Assembly: GCA_035291605.1 (NCBI GenBank)
Contig: DATDRS010000357.1
Location: 1 to 13,147, forward strand
Length of the DNA: 13,147 bases
Direction: 5' to 3'
From: DATDRS01 sp035291605
GTDB taxonomy: Bacteria; Chloroflexota; Anaerolineae; Anaerolineales; UBA6663
Below are positions 5,951 to 12,959 of the stretch, in pieces. Below the pieces are notes generated by a model, which was not told the origin of the DNA, made no database searches, and worked only from the letters and a program-made list of their open reading frames with translations. Positions within the stretch are counted from its first letter, which is position 1; every line of letters begins with the position of its first letter. Position numbers and translations under genes: made by a program.

Positions 5951-6577
5951 ATGTACGGACTTGGCATTCTGCGCGGCCTGGGCGTGGTTTTCAAGCACTT
6001 CGTGGACACCTACGTGGACGACCTCCGCTGGCTGGGCAAGCGCTATTACAACCCAGAGGCGTTCAGGGTGCGCCAGGGGCCGAAGGCGGCGGGCATCTTC
6101 ACCGTGCAGTACCCGGAAGAGAAGCTGGTGACGCCGGAGGAGTTTCGCTACATCCCCTTCCTGCTCTACGAGGAGAAGCCGGACGGGACGAAGGAAGACC
6201 GCTGCACCTCCTGCGGCATCTGCGCCAAGGTGTGCCCGCCGCAGTGCATCTGGATCGAGCGCGCGAACGACCCGAAGACCGGCCGCCCGGTCCCCGCGCC
6301 CAGGCAGTTCTACATTGACATTGACATCTGCATGAACTGCGGCTTTTGCGCGGAATACTGCCCCTTCGACGCGATCAAGATGGATCACGACTTTGAGATC
6401 GCCTCGTACGACCGCACGACCGCGCACATTTACGACAAAGAGAAACTGAGCAAGCCGGTCTCCTACTACGCACACATCCGCCCGACGAACTACAAGCGTG
6501 AGGAGGAAGCCCGCGCGGCCGAGGCGGCGAAGAAGGCGGCGAAGAAAAGCGCGGCGGCGGAAAAAGCCGCTTCGTAG
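5951..6577 (+). CDS. nuoI: NADH-quinone oxidoreductase subunit NuoI (2x[4Fe-4S])
   Basis: 208 aa. NuoI carries clusters N6a and N6b linking the NADH side to N2 in NuoB. Both ferredoxin motifs are intact: Cys85, 88, 91, 95 (CTSCGICAKVCPP) and Cys127, 130, 133, 137 (CMNCGFCAEYCPF). The N-terminus LRGLGVVFKHFVDTYVDDLRW matches the amphipathic membrane-surface helix of the family. Residues 182-208 form a highly charged Lys/Ala/Glu tail absent from most homologues. The ATG at 5951 follows GACGAGGAAACGG, with GAGGAAA as a modest ribosome site. Fits as the last recognised nuo gene here; no membrane subunits follow. Confidence 0.95.
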   Translation: MYGLGILRGLGVVFKHFVDTYVDDLRWLGKRYYNPEAFRVRQGPKAAGIFTVQYPEEKLVTPEEFRYIPFLLYEEKPDGTKEDRCTSCGICAKVCPPQCIWIERANDPKTGRPVPAPRQFYIDIDICMNCGFCAEYCPFDAIKMDHDFEIASYDRTTAHIYDKEKLSKPVSYYAHIRPTNYKREEEARAAEAAKKAAKKSAAAEKAAS

Positions 6578-6690
6578 CCGGACATGTTTGTTTCAAGGCC
6601 GTCTCACGAGTCATGACGCGGCGCCGCGGGGGGACGCCGAAGCCATCTCCGACTGCGGCGGCTCGCGGCGATGGCGCATGCTGCTCCCTC

Positions 6691-6696
6691 AGGAGG
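6691..6696 (+). promoter_or_regulatory. Shine-Dalgarno site deciding the start at 6703
   Basis: AGGAGG lies 6 bases before ATG 6703. It selects this start over the in-frame upstream ATG at 6613, whose extra 30 residues are Arg/Ala/Pro-rich and look non-coding. Confidence 0.8.
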
Positions 6697-6702
6697 AACC
6701 TG

Positions 6703-7038
6703 ATGTACCAGAGCGATACGGAAATGTTGTTCCCCTCGCGCGTGATCCCCTCCCTCAAGCGGCTGCGCGGCCCGGCCTGGCGGCATCTGGTCGAGGAGGT
6801 GGAGCAGGAGGAGGACGGGGACGAAGATAACCTGGCCTTCGGGCTGATGATGATCCGCCTCAACGGCTGCCTCACCTGCCAGTCCGACTCGTACAAGGCC
6901 ATGCGCGGCTGCACCGCCTGCGCCCAGCAGATGATCTGCCGGTTCAAGGATTCGGACGAGGCGTTGATTAAGTTATTCAAGCAGGCGAAACAGGAAGTGA
7001 ACGAGTATCTGTGTGAGGGGACGTTGGTGGACGCCTGA
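6703..7038 (+). CDS. Small CxxC-x10-CxxC protein of unknown function
   Basis: 111 aa, no signal peptide or membrane segment, so cytoplasmic. The N-terminal half (LFPSRVIPSLKRLRGPAWR, 9-27) is basic, followed by an acidic run EEVEQEEDGDED (31-42). The centre holds two metal-ligand pairs: Cys56-x2-Cys59 in NGCLTCQS and Cys70-x2-Cys73 in RGCTACAQ, with Cys79 and Cys104 extra. The four paired cysteines could bind zinc or an Fe-S cluster. The C-terminus is a helical, acidic segment (SDEALIKLFKQAKQEVNEYL). Gene lies 125 bp after nuoI and 31 bp before mrp, so it is probably in one transcript with Fe-S maturation genes. I do not recognise a named family. A role in Fe-S handling is inferred from context only. 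Confidence 0.75.
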   Translation: MYQSDTEMLFPSRVIPSLKRLRGPAWRHLVEEVEQEEDGDEDNLAFGLMMIRLNGCLTCQSDSYKAMRGCTACAQQMICRFKDSDEALIKLFKQAKQEVNEYLCEGTLVDA

Positions 7039-7069
7039 TGGTGGTTGATTGGGAAAGCGTGTGTGAAAA

Positions 7070-8158
7070 ATGGCGAAGAATGACAAAGAACTGATCGAGC
7101 AAGTGCGGCGCGCGCTGGCGACGGTGCAGGAGCCGGAGCTGCACCGCGACCTGGTGACGCTCAACATGGTACAGGACCTGAAGGTCGAGGACGGCGCGGC
7201 CAGCTTCACCATCGTGCTGACGACCCCGGCCTGCCCCCTGCGCAACGTGATCGAGCGCGACGCGCGGGCGGCGGTTGGCAGGGTCCCCGGCATCCAGGGC
7301 GTCAGCCTCAAATGGGATGCGCGGGTCGCGCCGAACAGCCGGCTGGCGGGCCAGTTGGACATGCCCGCGCGCAACGTCGTGGCTATTGCTTCTGGCAAGG
7401 GCGGGGTGGGCAAGAGCACCGTCGCGGTGAATGTCGCAGTTGCGCTCGCGCGATCCGGCGCGAAGGTCGGGCTGCTCGACGCGGACATCTACGGCCCCAA
7501 CACGCCGATGATGCTGGGGGTGAGTTACAAGCCAGTGGTGGCGAACGAGAGGCTGCTGCCCGCGCGGGTCTACGGGATCGAGCTGTTTTCGATGGCCTTT
7601 CTCGTCAAAAACGAGCAGCCCATCATCTGGCGCGGGCCGATGCTCGACAAGGCCATCCGCCAGTTCCTCAGCGACGTGGCCTGGGGCGACCTCGACTATT
7701 TGCTTGTGGATATGCCGCCTGGCACGGGCGACGCCCAGCTCACCGTCTCGCAGGCCTTCGCGCTGTCGGGCGCGGTGATCGTCACGCTGCCGCAGGAGGT
7801 CTCGCAGGCAGACGCGCGGCGCGGCCTGGAGGGCTTCCGCCAGATGGAAGTGCCGGTCCTCGGCGTGATCGAGAATATGAGCTACCTGCTCTTGCCGGAC
7901 GGGACGAAGGTGGACGTGTTCGGGCAGGGTGGGGGGCGGAGGCTGGCTGAGAACGCGGGCGTCCCGTTCATCGGCGAGATCCCGATGGAGCCGCAGGTCC
8001 GCGTGGGCGGGGACGCCGGCCTCCCGATAGTCGTCAGCCACCCCGACTCGGCGGCGGCCAAAGCCTTAGTCGCCGTCGCGCAGGACATCGCCGCGAAGAT
8101 CAGCGTGCAGAATTATATGAACCAGAACAACGTGATCCCGATCACGGAGATCGGGTGA
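7070..8158 (+). CDS. mrp: Mrp/ApbC-type P-loop ATPase with N-terminal DUF59, lacking CxxC
   Basis: 362 aa. Mrp/NBP35 ATPases carry and transfer Fe-S clusters; relatives are needed for complex I assembly (Ind1 in mitochondria). Residues 5-85 are the DUF59/MIP18 domain with its TTPACP motif (Cys55). The ATPase domain begins near 100: deviant Walker A GKGGVGKS (109-116), LLDADIYGPNTP (135-146), DYLLVDMPPGTGD (209-221), and IENMSYLLLPDG (267-278). Classical members have a cluster-binding CxxC just after ENMSY; here that stretch reads LLLPDGTK, and Cys55 is the only cysteine in the protein. Cluster binding, if any, would have to use another site or partner. Ends 3 bp before the PSP1 gene, so the two are almost certainly cotranscribed. 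Confidence 0.93.
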   Translation: MAKNDKELIEQVRRALATVQEPELHRDLVTLNMVQDLKVEDGAASFTIVLTTPACPLRNVIERDARAAVGRVPGIQGVSLKWDARVAPNSRLAGQLDMPARNVVAIASGKGGVGKSTVAVNVAVALARSGAKVGLLDADIYGPNTPMMLGVSYKPVVANERLLPARVYGIELFSMAFLVKNEQPIIWRGPMLDKAIRQFLSDVAWGDLDYLLVDMPPGTGDAQLTVSQAFALSGAVIVTLPQEVSQADARRGLEGFRQMEVPVLGVIENMSYLLLPDGTKVDVFGQGGGRRLAENAGVPFIGEIPMEPQVRVGGDAGLPIVVSHPDSAAAKALVAVAQDIAAKISVQNYMNQNNVIPITEIG

Positions 8159-8161
8159 CCG

Positions 8162-9133
8162 ATGTCTGAGATGACGCTTCCGGCTGAGACCTCAGCCGTG
8201 GCTGAGCCAACTCCGCGCACGATCATCGGCGTGCGGTTCATGCGCGTGGGCAAGGTCTATCACTTCGACGCGACCGGGTACGGGCCGCTGAAATCCGGCG
8301 ACCGCGTGATCGTGGAGACGACGCGCGGGCGGCAGTTGGGCGAGGTGGTGAATCGGGTTGATCCCGCGAAGACCTCGCCGCCCGAGGGGGGCTACAAGGC
8401 CATCGAGGGCATCGCCACCCCGCGCGACCTCGCCCTCCTGCAGATGTGGAAATCCAAAGAGACCGAGGCCATGATCAGCTGCCGCGAGCGTGCGCACCAA
8501 CTGGGCCTCGATCAGGCCGGCGTCAAAGTCGTCAGGGCCGATTATAGTTACGACGGTTCACGCCTGACCTTCCTCCTCAGCGGCCCGGACGACGGCTCGC
8601 GGCTCGAAACCAGGTCGCTCAAGGACGACATGCAAGCCATGCACCCCCACCAGCAGGTCGCGCTGCGCCAGATCGGCCCGCGCGACGTGGCAAAACTGCT
8701 GGGCGGGATGGGCGCGTGCGGGCTGGAGACGCGCTGCTGCTCGATGTTCCTCACCGAGTTCAGCCCGGTGAGCATCAAGATGGCGAAGGAACAGGGCATC
8801 TCGCTCAATCCGGACGAGATCACCGGTATGTGCGGGCGGCTCCGCTGCTGCCTGGTCTACGAGTATGAGCAGTACGCCGCCGCGCGCAAGGCGCTCCCCA
8901 AGCGCAATAAGCTGGTGCTCACGCCCAAGGGCCAGGGCAGGGTGGTGGACGTAAACCCGCTCAAAGAGTCAGTCTTCGTTGAGATCATGGTTGACGACGA
9001 GCCGCGCACTCTGGAGTTCATGAAGCACGAGCTCCAGCCGGTGGAGGAGCTGGAAGCCCTCAAAAAGAAAGCCGCCAGCCCCTGCGACCGGCATCAGGGC
9101 GGCGGGTGCAACTGTGGCAAAGCAAAGAATTGA
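8162..9133 (+). CDS. ricT: PSP1-domain protein, RicT/YaaT family
   Basis: 323 aa, cytoplasmic. In Bacillus, RicT (YaaT) forms with RicA and RicF a complex that carries [4Fe-4S] clusters and affects RNA processing and development. Landmarks: VGVRF-type start (IIGVRFMRVGKVYHFD, 21-36), GDRVIVETTRGRQLGEV (46-62), the cysteine-rich core GGMGACGLETRCC (181-193), FSPVSIKMAKEQGISLNP (200-217) and GMCGRLRCCLVYEYE (222-236). Cys186, 192, 193, 224, 229 and 230 are the family's cluster-type cysteines. The C-terminal tail adds three more (Cys308, 316, 318, GGGCNCGK). No ricA or ricF relative is visible, and nothing suggests sporulation. Its 3-bp spacing from mrp supports a shared Fe-S function. Confidence 0.9.
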   Translation: MSEMTLPAETSAVAEPTPRTIIGVRFMRVGKVYHFDATGYGPLKSGDRVIVETTRGRQLGEVVNRVDPAKTSPPEGGYKAIEGIATPRDLALLQMWKSKETEAMISCRERAHQLGLDQAGVKVVRADYSYDGSRLTFLLSGPDDGSRLETRSLKDDMQAMHPHQQVALRQIGPRDVAKLLGGMGACGLETRCCSMFLTEFSPVSIKMAKEQGISLNPDEITGMCGRLRCCLVYEYEQYAAARKALPKRNKLVLTPKGQGRVVDVNPLKESVFVEIMVDDEPRTLEFMKHELQPVEELEALKKKAASPCDRHQGGGCNCGKAKN

Positions 9134-9174
9134 CAAGGTGCATGTGGCGGTGGCGAGGGCGCTAGAACTCCTTG

Positions 9175-9209
9175 ACGCAACACGCAATACGTAATACGCA
9201 ATACGCACC
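9175..9209. repeat. Five-copy heptamer tandem repeat upstream of the BtuF-like gene
   Basis: Units ACGCAAC, ACGCAAT, ACGTAAT, ACGCAAT, ACGCACC follow one another without gaps, 15 bases before the ATG at 9225. Non-coding in the assigned annotation. The period equals that of the repeat at 5874-5915, though the unit sequence differs. Confidence 0.8.
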
Positions 9210-9224
9210 CTCGTCATTGAGCGT

Positions 9225-10175
9225 ATGACAGCGCACCCAACTGTGGTTGGCGTCACCAACTGGGAAGACCTCGGGTTCCACGACGCCCCGCGCCGGGTCG
9301 TCTCCCTCGTCCCCTCGGTGACTGAGAGCCTGTTTGAACTGGGCTGCGGCGCGGCGCTCGTGGCCGTCACCGATTTCTGCGTTCACCCGGCCGACGGGGT
9401 GAAGCGCCTGCTCAAGATAGGGGGGACGAAGAACCCCGACCTCCAGCGGATCAAGACCGCGCTGCCGGATTTGATCATCGCCAACCAGGAAGAAAACAGC
9501 CAGGATAGTATCGCGGCGCTTGTCGCCGAGGGGTTCAAGGTATGGCTCACCTTTCCGCGCACCGTGCGGGACGCGCTCGACCTGCTGCACGACCTGGTGC
9601 GCCTGTTCCGCGTGTCACACATGGGCCATCAACTCTCGGCGCTCGAGACGGCCTATGAGTGGGCCAGCCTCGCAGCGGAGAATATGCCGCCGGTCAGGGT
9701 CTTCTGCCCCGTCTGGCGCGAGCCAGCCGCGGCGGAGGGCCAGCCGCGCTGGTGGATGACGATCAACCGCGATACCTACGTCCACGACGTGATTCGGCTG
9801 TGCGGGGGCGCGAACGTGTTCGCCGACCGTGAGCGCCGCTACCCCCTCGCCGCCGATCTCGGCGAGGGTCCGGTCGGGCCGCCTGATTCCGCCGCCGGGC
9901 GAGACACCCGTTACCCCCGTGTGACGACGCAGGAAGTCGCCGAACAGGCCCCCGACTTAATCTTGCTCCCCACTGAGCCTTACGCGTTCACCAGCGCCGA
10001 CCTCGCCGCGTTTGACGACTTCCGCGAGATCCCGGCGGTCAGGCGCAACCGCATCCAGCTTGCGGATGGCAGTCTGCTCACTTGGCACGGCATCCGCGTC
10101 GCCAAAGCATTGGCCGAACTTCCGGCGATTATCAATCCGGGGGAAGCCGGGACTGAAGATGTGGCGTGGGAGTAA
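9225..10175 (+). CDS. BtuF-like helical-backbone metal/corrinoid-binding protein without signal peptide
   Basis: 316 aa. The fold is that of substrate-binding proteins for vitamin B12 and iron chelates (BtuF/FhuD class): RVVSLVPSVTESLFELG (24-40) is the signature first strand-helix, then VAVTDFCVHP (46-55), KIGGTKNPDLQRI (64-76), PDLIIANQEEN (81-91), and in the second lobe INRDTYVHDVIRLCGGANVFAD (180-201) and APDLILLPTEPYAF (242-255). The first 23 residues are not hydrophobic and no lipobox is present, so export is not evident; Met9225 is the only plausible start, with no clear ribosome site. No ABC permease or ATPase is adjacent. Could be a cytoplasmic cofactor-binding protein, or exported by an undetected route. 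Its stop codon abuts an orphan cupredoxin end. Confidence 0.85.
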   Translation: MTAHPTVVGVTNWEDLGFHDAPRRVVSLVPSVTESLFELGCGAALVAVTDFCVHPADGVKRLLKIGGTKNPDLQRIKTALPDLIIANQEENSQDSIAALVAEGFKVWLTFPRTVRDALDLLHDLVRLFRVSHMGHQLSALETAYEWASLAAENMPPVRVFCPVWREPAAAEGQPRWWMTINRDTYVHDVIRLCGGANVFADRERRYPLAADLGEGPVGPPDSAAGRDTRYPRVTTQEVAEQAPDLILLPTEPYAFTSADLAAFDDFREIPAVRRNRIQLADGSLLTWHGIRVAKALAELPAIINPGEAGTEDVAWE

Positions 10176-10259
10176 TTCACCTTCGAGACCCCTGGAACGT
10201 TCACTCTCCTCTGCCGTCTGCACGACCAGATGAAAGCCACGCTCGTCTTCACCCCATGA
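10176..10259 (+). pseudogene. Orphan 27-codon C-terminus of a cupredoxin
   Basis: Directly after the TAA of the BtuF-like gene, in the same frame, the DNA encodes FTFETPGTFTLLCRLHDQM, then KATLVFTP and TGA (10257-10259). Aligned without gaps to the last 27 residues of the 759-aa copper protein (12472-12555), 17 of 27 are identical, including the Cys, His and Met that ligate copper. There is no start codon and no N-terminal half of the domain, so it cannot be a working cupredoxin. It looks like the stump of a duplicated or displaced copy. The next gene begins 17 bp later. Confidence 0.8.
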
Positions 10260-10275
10260 GGAAAGGAGCCTCATC

Positions 10276-12555
10276 ATGACCCCTGCCCCCAAATCTGCGC
10301 CGAAGACGCCTGCAGGCCCGCCCCCGTCCGTCAAAATCGCGGTAGCCGTGATGGTGGGCCTGATGTTGATCGGCTTGAGCCTGTTTTTGATCCTGGGCCG
10401 CAGCGCCACGCCCAGCCTCGCCACCCAGAAAGGCTTCCTCGGCACGCGCGGGACGCTGTTCGCGGATATTAACCTGATTGCAGAGATCATCCTTCTCGTC
10501 GGATTGATGGTTGGGTACGGCCTGGCCCGGGGGGGCAACATCCCCGCGCACCAGTACAACCAGACGGCGTGGGTGTTGTTCAACATTGTCCTGGTCATGT
10601 TCATCATGACGGTCTCGTACGGCCGGCAGGTCGCGCCGGGCGTCCCCGCCAAACTGCTCCAGGCCTATTATGGGGTCTCGGCGCTGCACTCGGTGTTGGG
10701 CAGCCTTACGGTGTTGTGCGGCGTCTACATCCTGCTGCGCATGAACAGACTCCTGCCCAAGTCGCTGCGCATCGCGTGGTGGAAGAATCTGATGCGGATG
10801 ACCCTCGGCCTGTATTGGGCCATCGGCCTGCTGGGCGTCGGCACGTACTACGTGTGGTACATCCAGCCGCGCGAGGCGGCAGGCGGGCCGGAGATTGCGG
10901 ACGCCACGCCCGCGGGCAAGGTCATCGTCCCGATGGCGAACTACGAGTTCGTCCCGAAGGAGCTGACCGTCCCGGTTGGCGCTGCGGTCATCTGGCGCAA
11001 CGACGACCCCGATCCCCACACCGTCACGTTCGACAACAAGGAATTCCCGGCCTTTGGCTTCGAGCAGGGCATGACAAACGAAGTTGCGTTCAGCCAGACG
11101 GGCGATTTTTTCTATTACTGCGAGTTCCACGGCTCGCCCGGCCTGCACGACATGGCCGGCGTGATCCACGTCGTCCCGGGAGATCAAATCGCCGCCGTGC
11201 CGACCTCGGTCCCGCCCTCCACGCCGACCCCGCAGCCGACGGCCCCGCCCGTGTCTGCCGCGTCGCTCGGCCCCATTGGTCACGGGGAGTTCCGCGACAA
11301 CCAACAACACAACGACGAGTTTGACCTCCAGGTGACCGATCTGACGCCGGCCTCCGGCGGGGAATATCATGCCTGGCTGAGGGGCGAGCAGACCGCGCTG
11401 CGCCTCGGCGTGCTCACGCCGGACGCCAGCAACACCGCCGAACTGAAGTACGTTGACGCGCAGGGCCAGAACCTGCTGGCGCTCTATTCGGGCTTCCTGG
11501 TGACGGTCGAAGCCGCCGGCTCGTCGCCCGCCTCGCCCTCGGCCCAGATTGTCGTCGGCGGTGATGTCCCGGCCGGCGCGCTGGGGCCGGCGCGGAACCT
11601 GCTTGTCGCCGCCGAGACGACGCCCTTCAGCCGCGCCTTCGCGGTGGGGTTGATTGACCAGGTCGAGGAACTCTTCATCCACACGCACGCCGTGGACACC
11701 GCTGCGTCGGGCGGCGACCTCGCCTCGCTTGACCGCCACGGCGAGCATATGCTTGCCCTCCTCGAGGGCCGGGAAGGGGCAAACTATACTGACCTGACCG
11801 GCGATGGTTTCGTGACCGATCCCGGCGACGGCTTCGGGATTTTCCGCTATGCGGATGCGATCACAGAGCAGGCGCAGGCCGCGCTCGCGGCGCCGGACGC
11901 GACGGAGAACGTGAAGCTCCATGCCGGTCATCTGCTCGTGCTGGCCGAGAACATGCGCGCCTGGGCCAGGCAGATTGAGGAACTGGCGCTCACAGCCCAC
12001 GACCCGGCCACCCCGGCCGATCAAAAGAGGGACGCCGCGAGACAGGCCTTTACGCTCGCCCGGCACCTGTTGAACGGCGTGGACGCCAACGGGAACGGCG
12101 TCGTCGAGCCGACGCCGGGCGAGGGCGGGGCGTTCACGCTTTACGCCCACAGCCAGTACCTCGCGGCGATGGGTGCGCTGACGGACGAGAACCTGGCCGC
12201 CACGGCTGCGGCCCCGACGACCGAGGCCACTAGCGGCGCGCCTGCAGCGACGCAGACCCCTGCGCCCTCCCCGACTCCGGCGGCGACCGCTACGCCCGGC
12301 CCGGCGATCATCACCTATCGTAACTTTGACATTGTTCCGGCGGAAACCACGATCAAGGCCGGAACGAGGGTCGTCTTTGTGATCAAGGACAGCCTGCACC
12401 AACCGTATAACTTCACCCCGCCGAACGTCTTTGAGGCCCCGCCCGACCTCGGCGACGGCCAGACGATCACTTTCACCTTCAACGAGCCGGGGACGGTGAC
12501 GCTCCTCTGCGGTTATCACTCCCGCATGCAGGCCACGCTGATCGTCACGCCGTGA
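10276..12555 (+). CDS. Membrane protein with five TM segments and two cupredoxin domains
   Basis: 759 aa, start set by AAAGGAG (10262-10268). Order: five membrane segments (about 20-41, 64-85, 97-117, 131-155, 174-196); cupredoxin domain 1 (about 214-301) with copper ligands His248, Cys282, His285 and Met293 (YYCEFH...HDMAG); Pro/Thr linker (306-327); a beta domain like the extracellular RskA/anti-sigma-K fold (about 333-430, YHAWLRG...LVTVEAAG); a helical region (430-635) with two partial EF-hand-like loops (506-515 DLTGDGFVTD, 603-611 DANGNGVVE); a second Ala/Pro/Thr linker (638-676); cupredoxin domain 2 (677-759) with His708, Cys745, His748, Met751. The soluble part should face outside, carrying two type-1 copper sites for electron transfer. 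No oxidase subunit is adjacent. Domain calls are firm for the cupredoxins, tentative for the middle. Confidence 0.85.
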   Translation: MTPAPKSAPKTPAGPPPSVKIAVAVMVGLMLIGLSLFLILGRSATPSLATQKGFLGTRGTLFADINLIAEIILLVGLMVGYGLARGGNIPAHQYNQTAWVLFNIVLVMFIMTVSYGRQVAPGVPAKLLQAYYGVSALHSVLGSLTVLCGVYILLRMNRLLPKSLRIAWWKNLMRMTLGLYWAIGLLGVGTYYVWYIQPREAAGGPEIADATPAGKVIVPMANYEFVPKELTVPVGAAVIWRNDDPDPHTVTFDNKEFPAFGFEQGMTNEVAFSQTGDFFYYCEFHGSPGLHDMAGVIHVVPGDQIAAVPTSVPPSTPTPQPTAPPVSAASLGPIGHGEFRDNQQHNDEFDLQVTDLTPASGGEYHAWLRGEQTALRLGVLTPDASNTAELKYVDAQGQNLLALYSGFLVTVEAAGSSPASPSAQIVVGGDVPAGALGPARNLLVAAETTPFSRAFAVGLIDQVEELFIHTHAVDTAASGGDLASLDRHGEHMLALLEGREGANYTDLTGDGFVTDPGDGFGIFRYADAITEQAQAALAAPDATENVKLHAGHLLVLAENMRAWARQIEELALTAHDPATPADQKRDAARQAFTLARHLLNGVDANGNGVVEPTPGEGGAFTLYAHSQYLAAMGALTDENLAATAAAPTTEATSGAPAATQTPAPSPTPAATATPGPAIITYRNFDIVPAETTIKAGTRVVFVIKDSLHQPYNFTPPNVFEAPPDLGDGQTITFTFNEPGTVTLLCGYHSRMQATLIVTP

Positions 12556-12565
12556 GCGAATTTGC

Positions 12566-12602
12566 ATCGAGCCGCCCCGTAGGCCTCCAGGGGCGGCTCG
12601 AT
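12566..12602 (+). terminator. Long GC-rich hairpin after the copper-protein gene
   Basis: A perfect 13-bp stem ATCGAGCCGCCCC/GGGGCGGCTCGAT (12566-12578 with 12590-12602) with an 11-base loop starts 10 bases after the stop codon. There is no T run behind it, so it may need Rho or act mainly to stabilise the mRNA 3' end. It marks the likely end of the copper-protein transcript. Confidence 0.65.
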
Positions 12603-12620
12603 AGTCGTCTGACAGTTTGA

Positions 12621-12875
12621 GTGAGCGAACGTATCTTCACCGAGCGCGAACTACAACGCTACAACGGCGAGCGCGGCGAACGCGCCTACATCGCCTGCGA
12701 CGGCGTCGTGTACGACGTGACTGATTGCCCCAAGTGGCGCACTGGCTTCCACGAACAGCTCCACTTTGCCGGGTTCGATCTCACCCGTTCCCTCCACAAG
12801 GCTCCGCACACTGTCGAGGTTTTCCAGCGTCCCTGCGTCAAACGGGTCGGCATTTTGATGCCTGTGTCAACTTGA
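12621..12875 (+). CDS. Cytochrome b5-like haem-binding protein
   Basis: 84 aa, soluble, no signal peptide. The single-domain cytochrome b5-like family (predicted haem/steroid-binding proteins) is recognised by IFTERELQRYNGERGERAYIA (5-25), GVVYDVTDCPKWRTGFH (28-44), LHFAGFDLTRSL (47-58) and KAPHTVEVFQR (60-70). His48 in the HFAG motif and His63 in APH are the expected axial haem ligands. Start is GTG 12621; no clear ribosome site, which leaves some doubt about the exact start. It follows the copper protein across a hairpin and may be an electron-transfer partner, though that is inference. Confidence 0.85.
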   Translation: MSERIFTERELQRYNGERGERAYIACDGVVYDVTDCPKWRTGFHEQLHFAGFDLTRSLHKAPHTVEVFQRPCVKRVGILMPVST

Positions 12876-12876
12876 A

Positions 12877-12905
12877 TTGACAGGAATTGGGGCCTATGTT
12901 ATTAA
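12877..12905 (+). promoter_or_regulatory. Promoter candidate for the GntR-type regulator
   Basis: TTGACA (12877-12882) is exact; TATTAA (12900-12905) follows at 17 bases, matching four of six positions of the -10 box. It lies in a short AT-rich gap just after the haem-protein stop codon and points to the regulator at 12960. Confidence 0.55.
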
Positions 12906-12915
12906 TATCTTATCA

Positions 12916-12930
12916 ATTCATTTGATGAAT
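12916..12930. promoter_or_regulatory. Possible operator: short inverted repeat between promoter and regulator
   Basis: ATTCAT-TTG-ATGAAT is a perfect 6-bp inverted repeat with a 3-base centre, just downstream of the -10 box. Dimeric GntR-type regulators often control their own gene at such sites. The arms do not match the commonest GntR operator core, so this is tentative. Confidence 0.35.
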
Positions 12931-12959
12931 CGCATTAATCTGACATCTCATCATGTGCT

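Noticed and set aside
6613..6702. Upstream ATG start for the CxxC protein
   Set aside because: The added 30 residues look non-coding, and AGGAGG is placed ideally for ATG 6703.
6578..6702. GCCATC/GATGGC inverted repeat between nuoI and the CxxC gene
   Set aside because: Arms are short and far apart in GC-rich DNA; no T run or clear role.
7312..7950. Second + strand frame within mrp
   Set aside because: Arg/Ala-rich low-quality translation; overlaps the well-supported Mrp ATPase domain.
9130..9168. TTGACA at 9130-9135 as promoter for the BtuF-like gene
   Set aside because: The box overlaps the ricT stop codon and has no -10 box at a usable distance.
10249..12567. 772-codon antisense open frame opposite the copper protein
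   Set aside because: Arg/Gly-rich translation with no recognisable motif; a shadow of the + strand gene.
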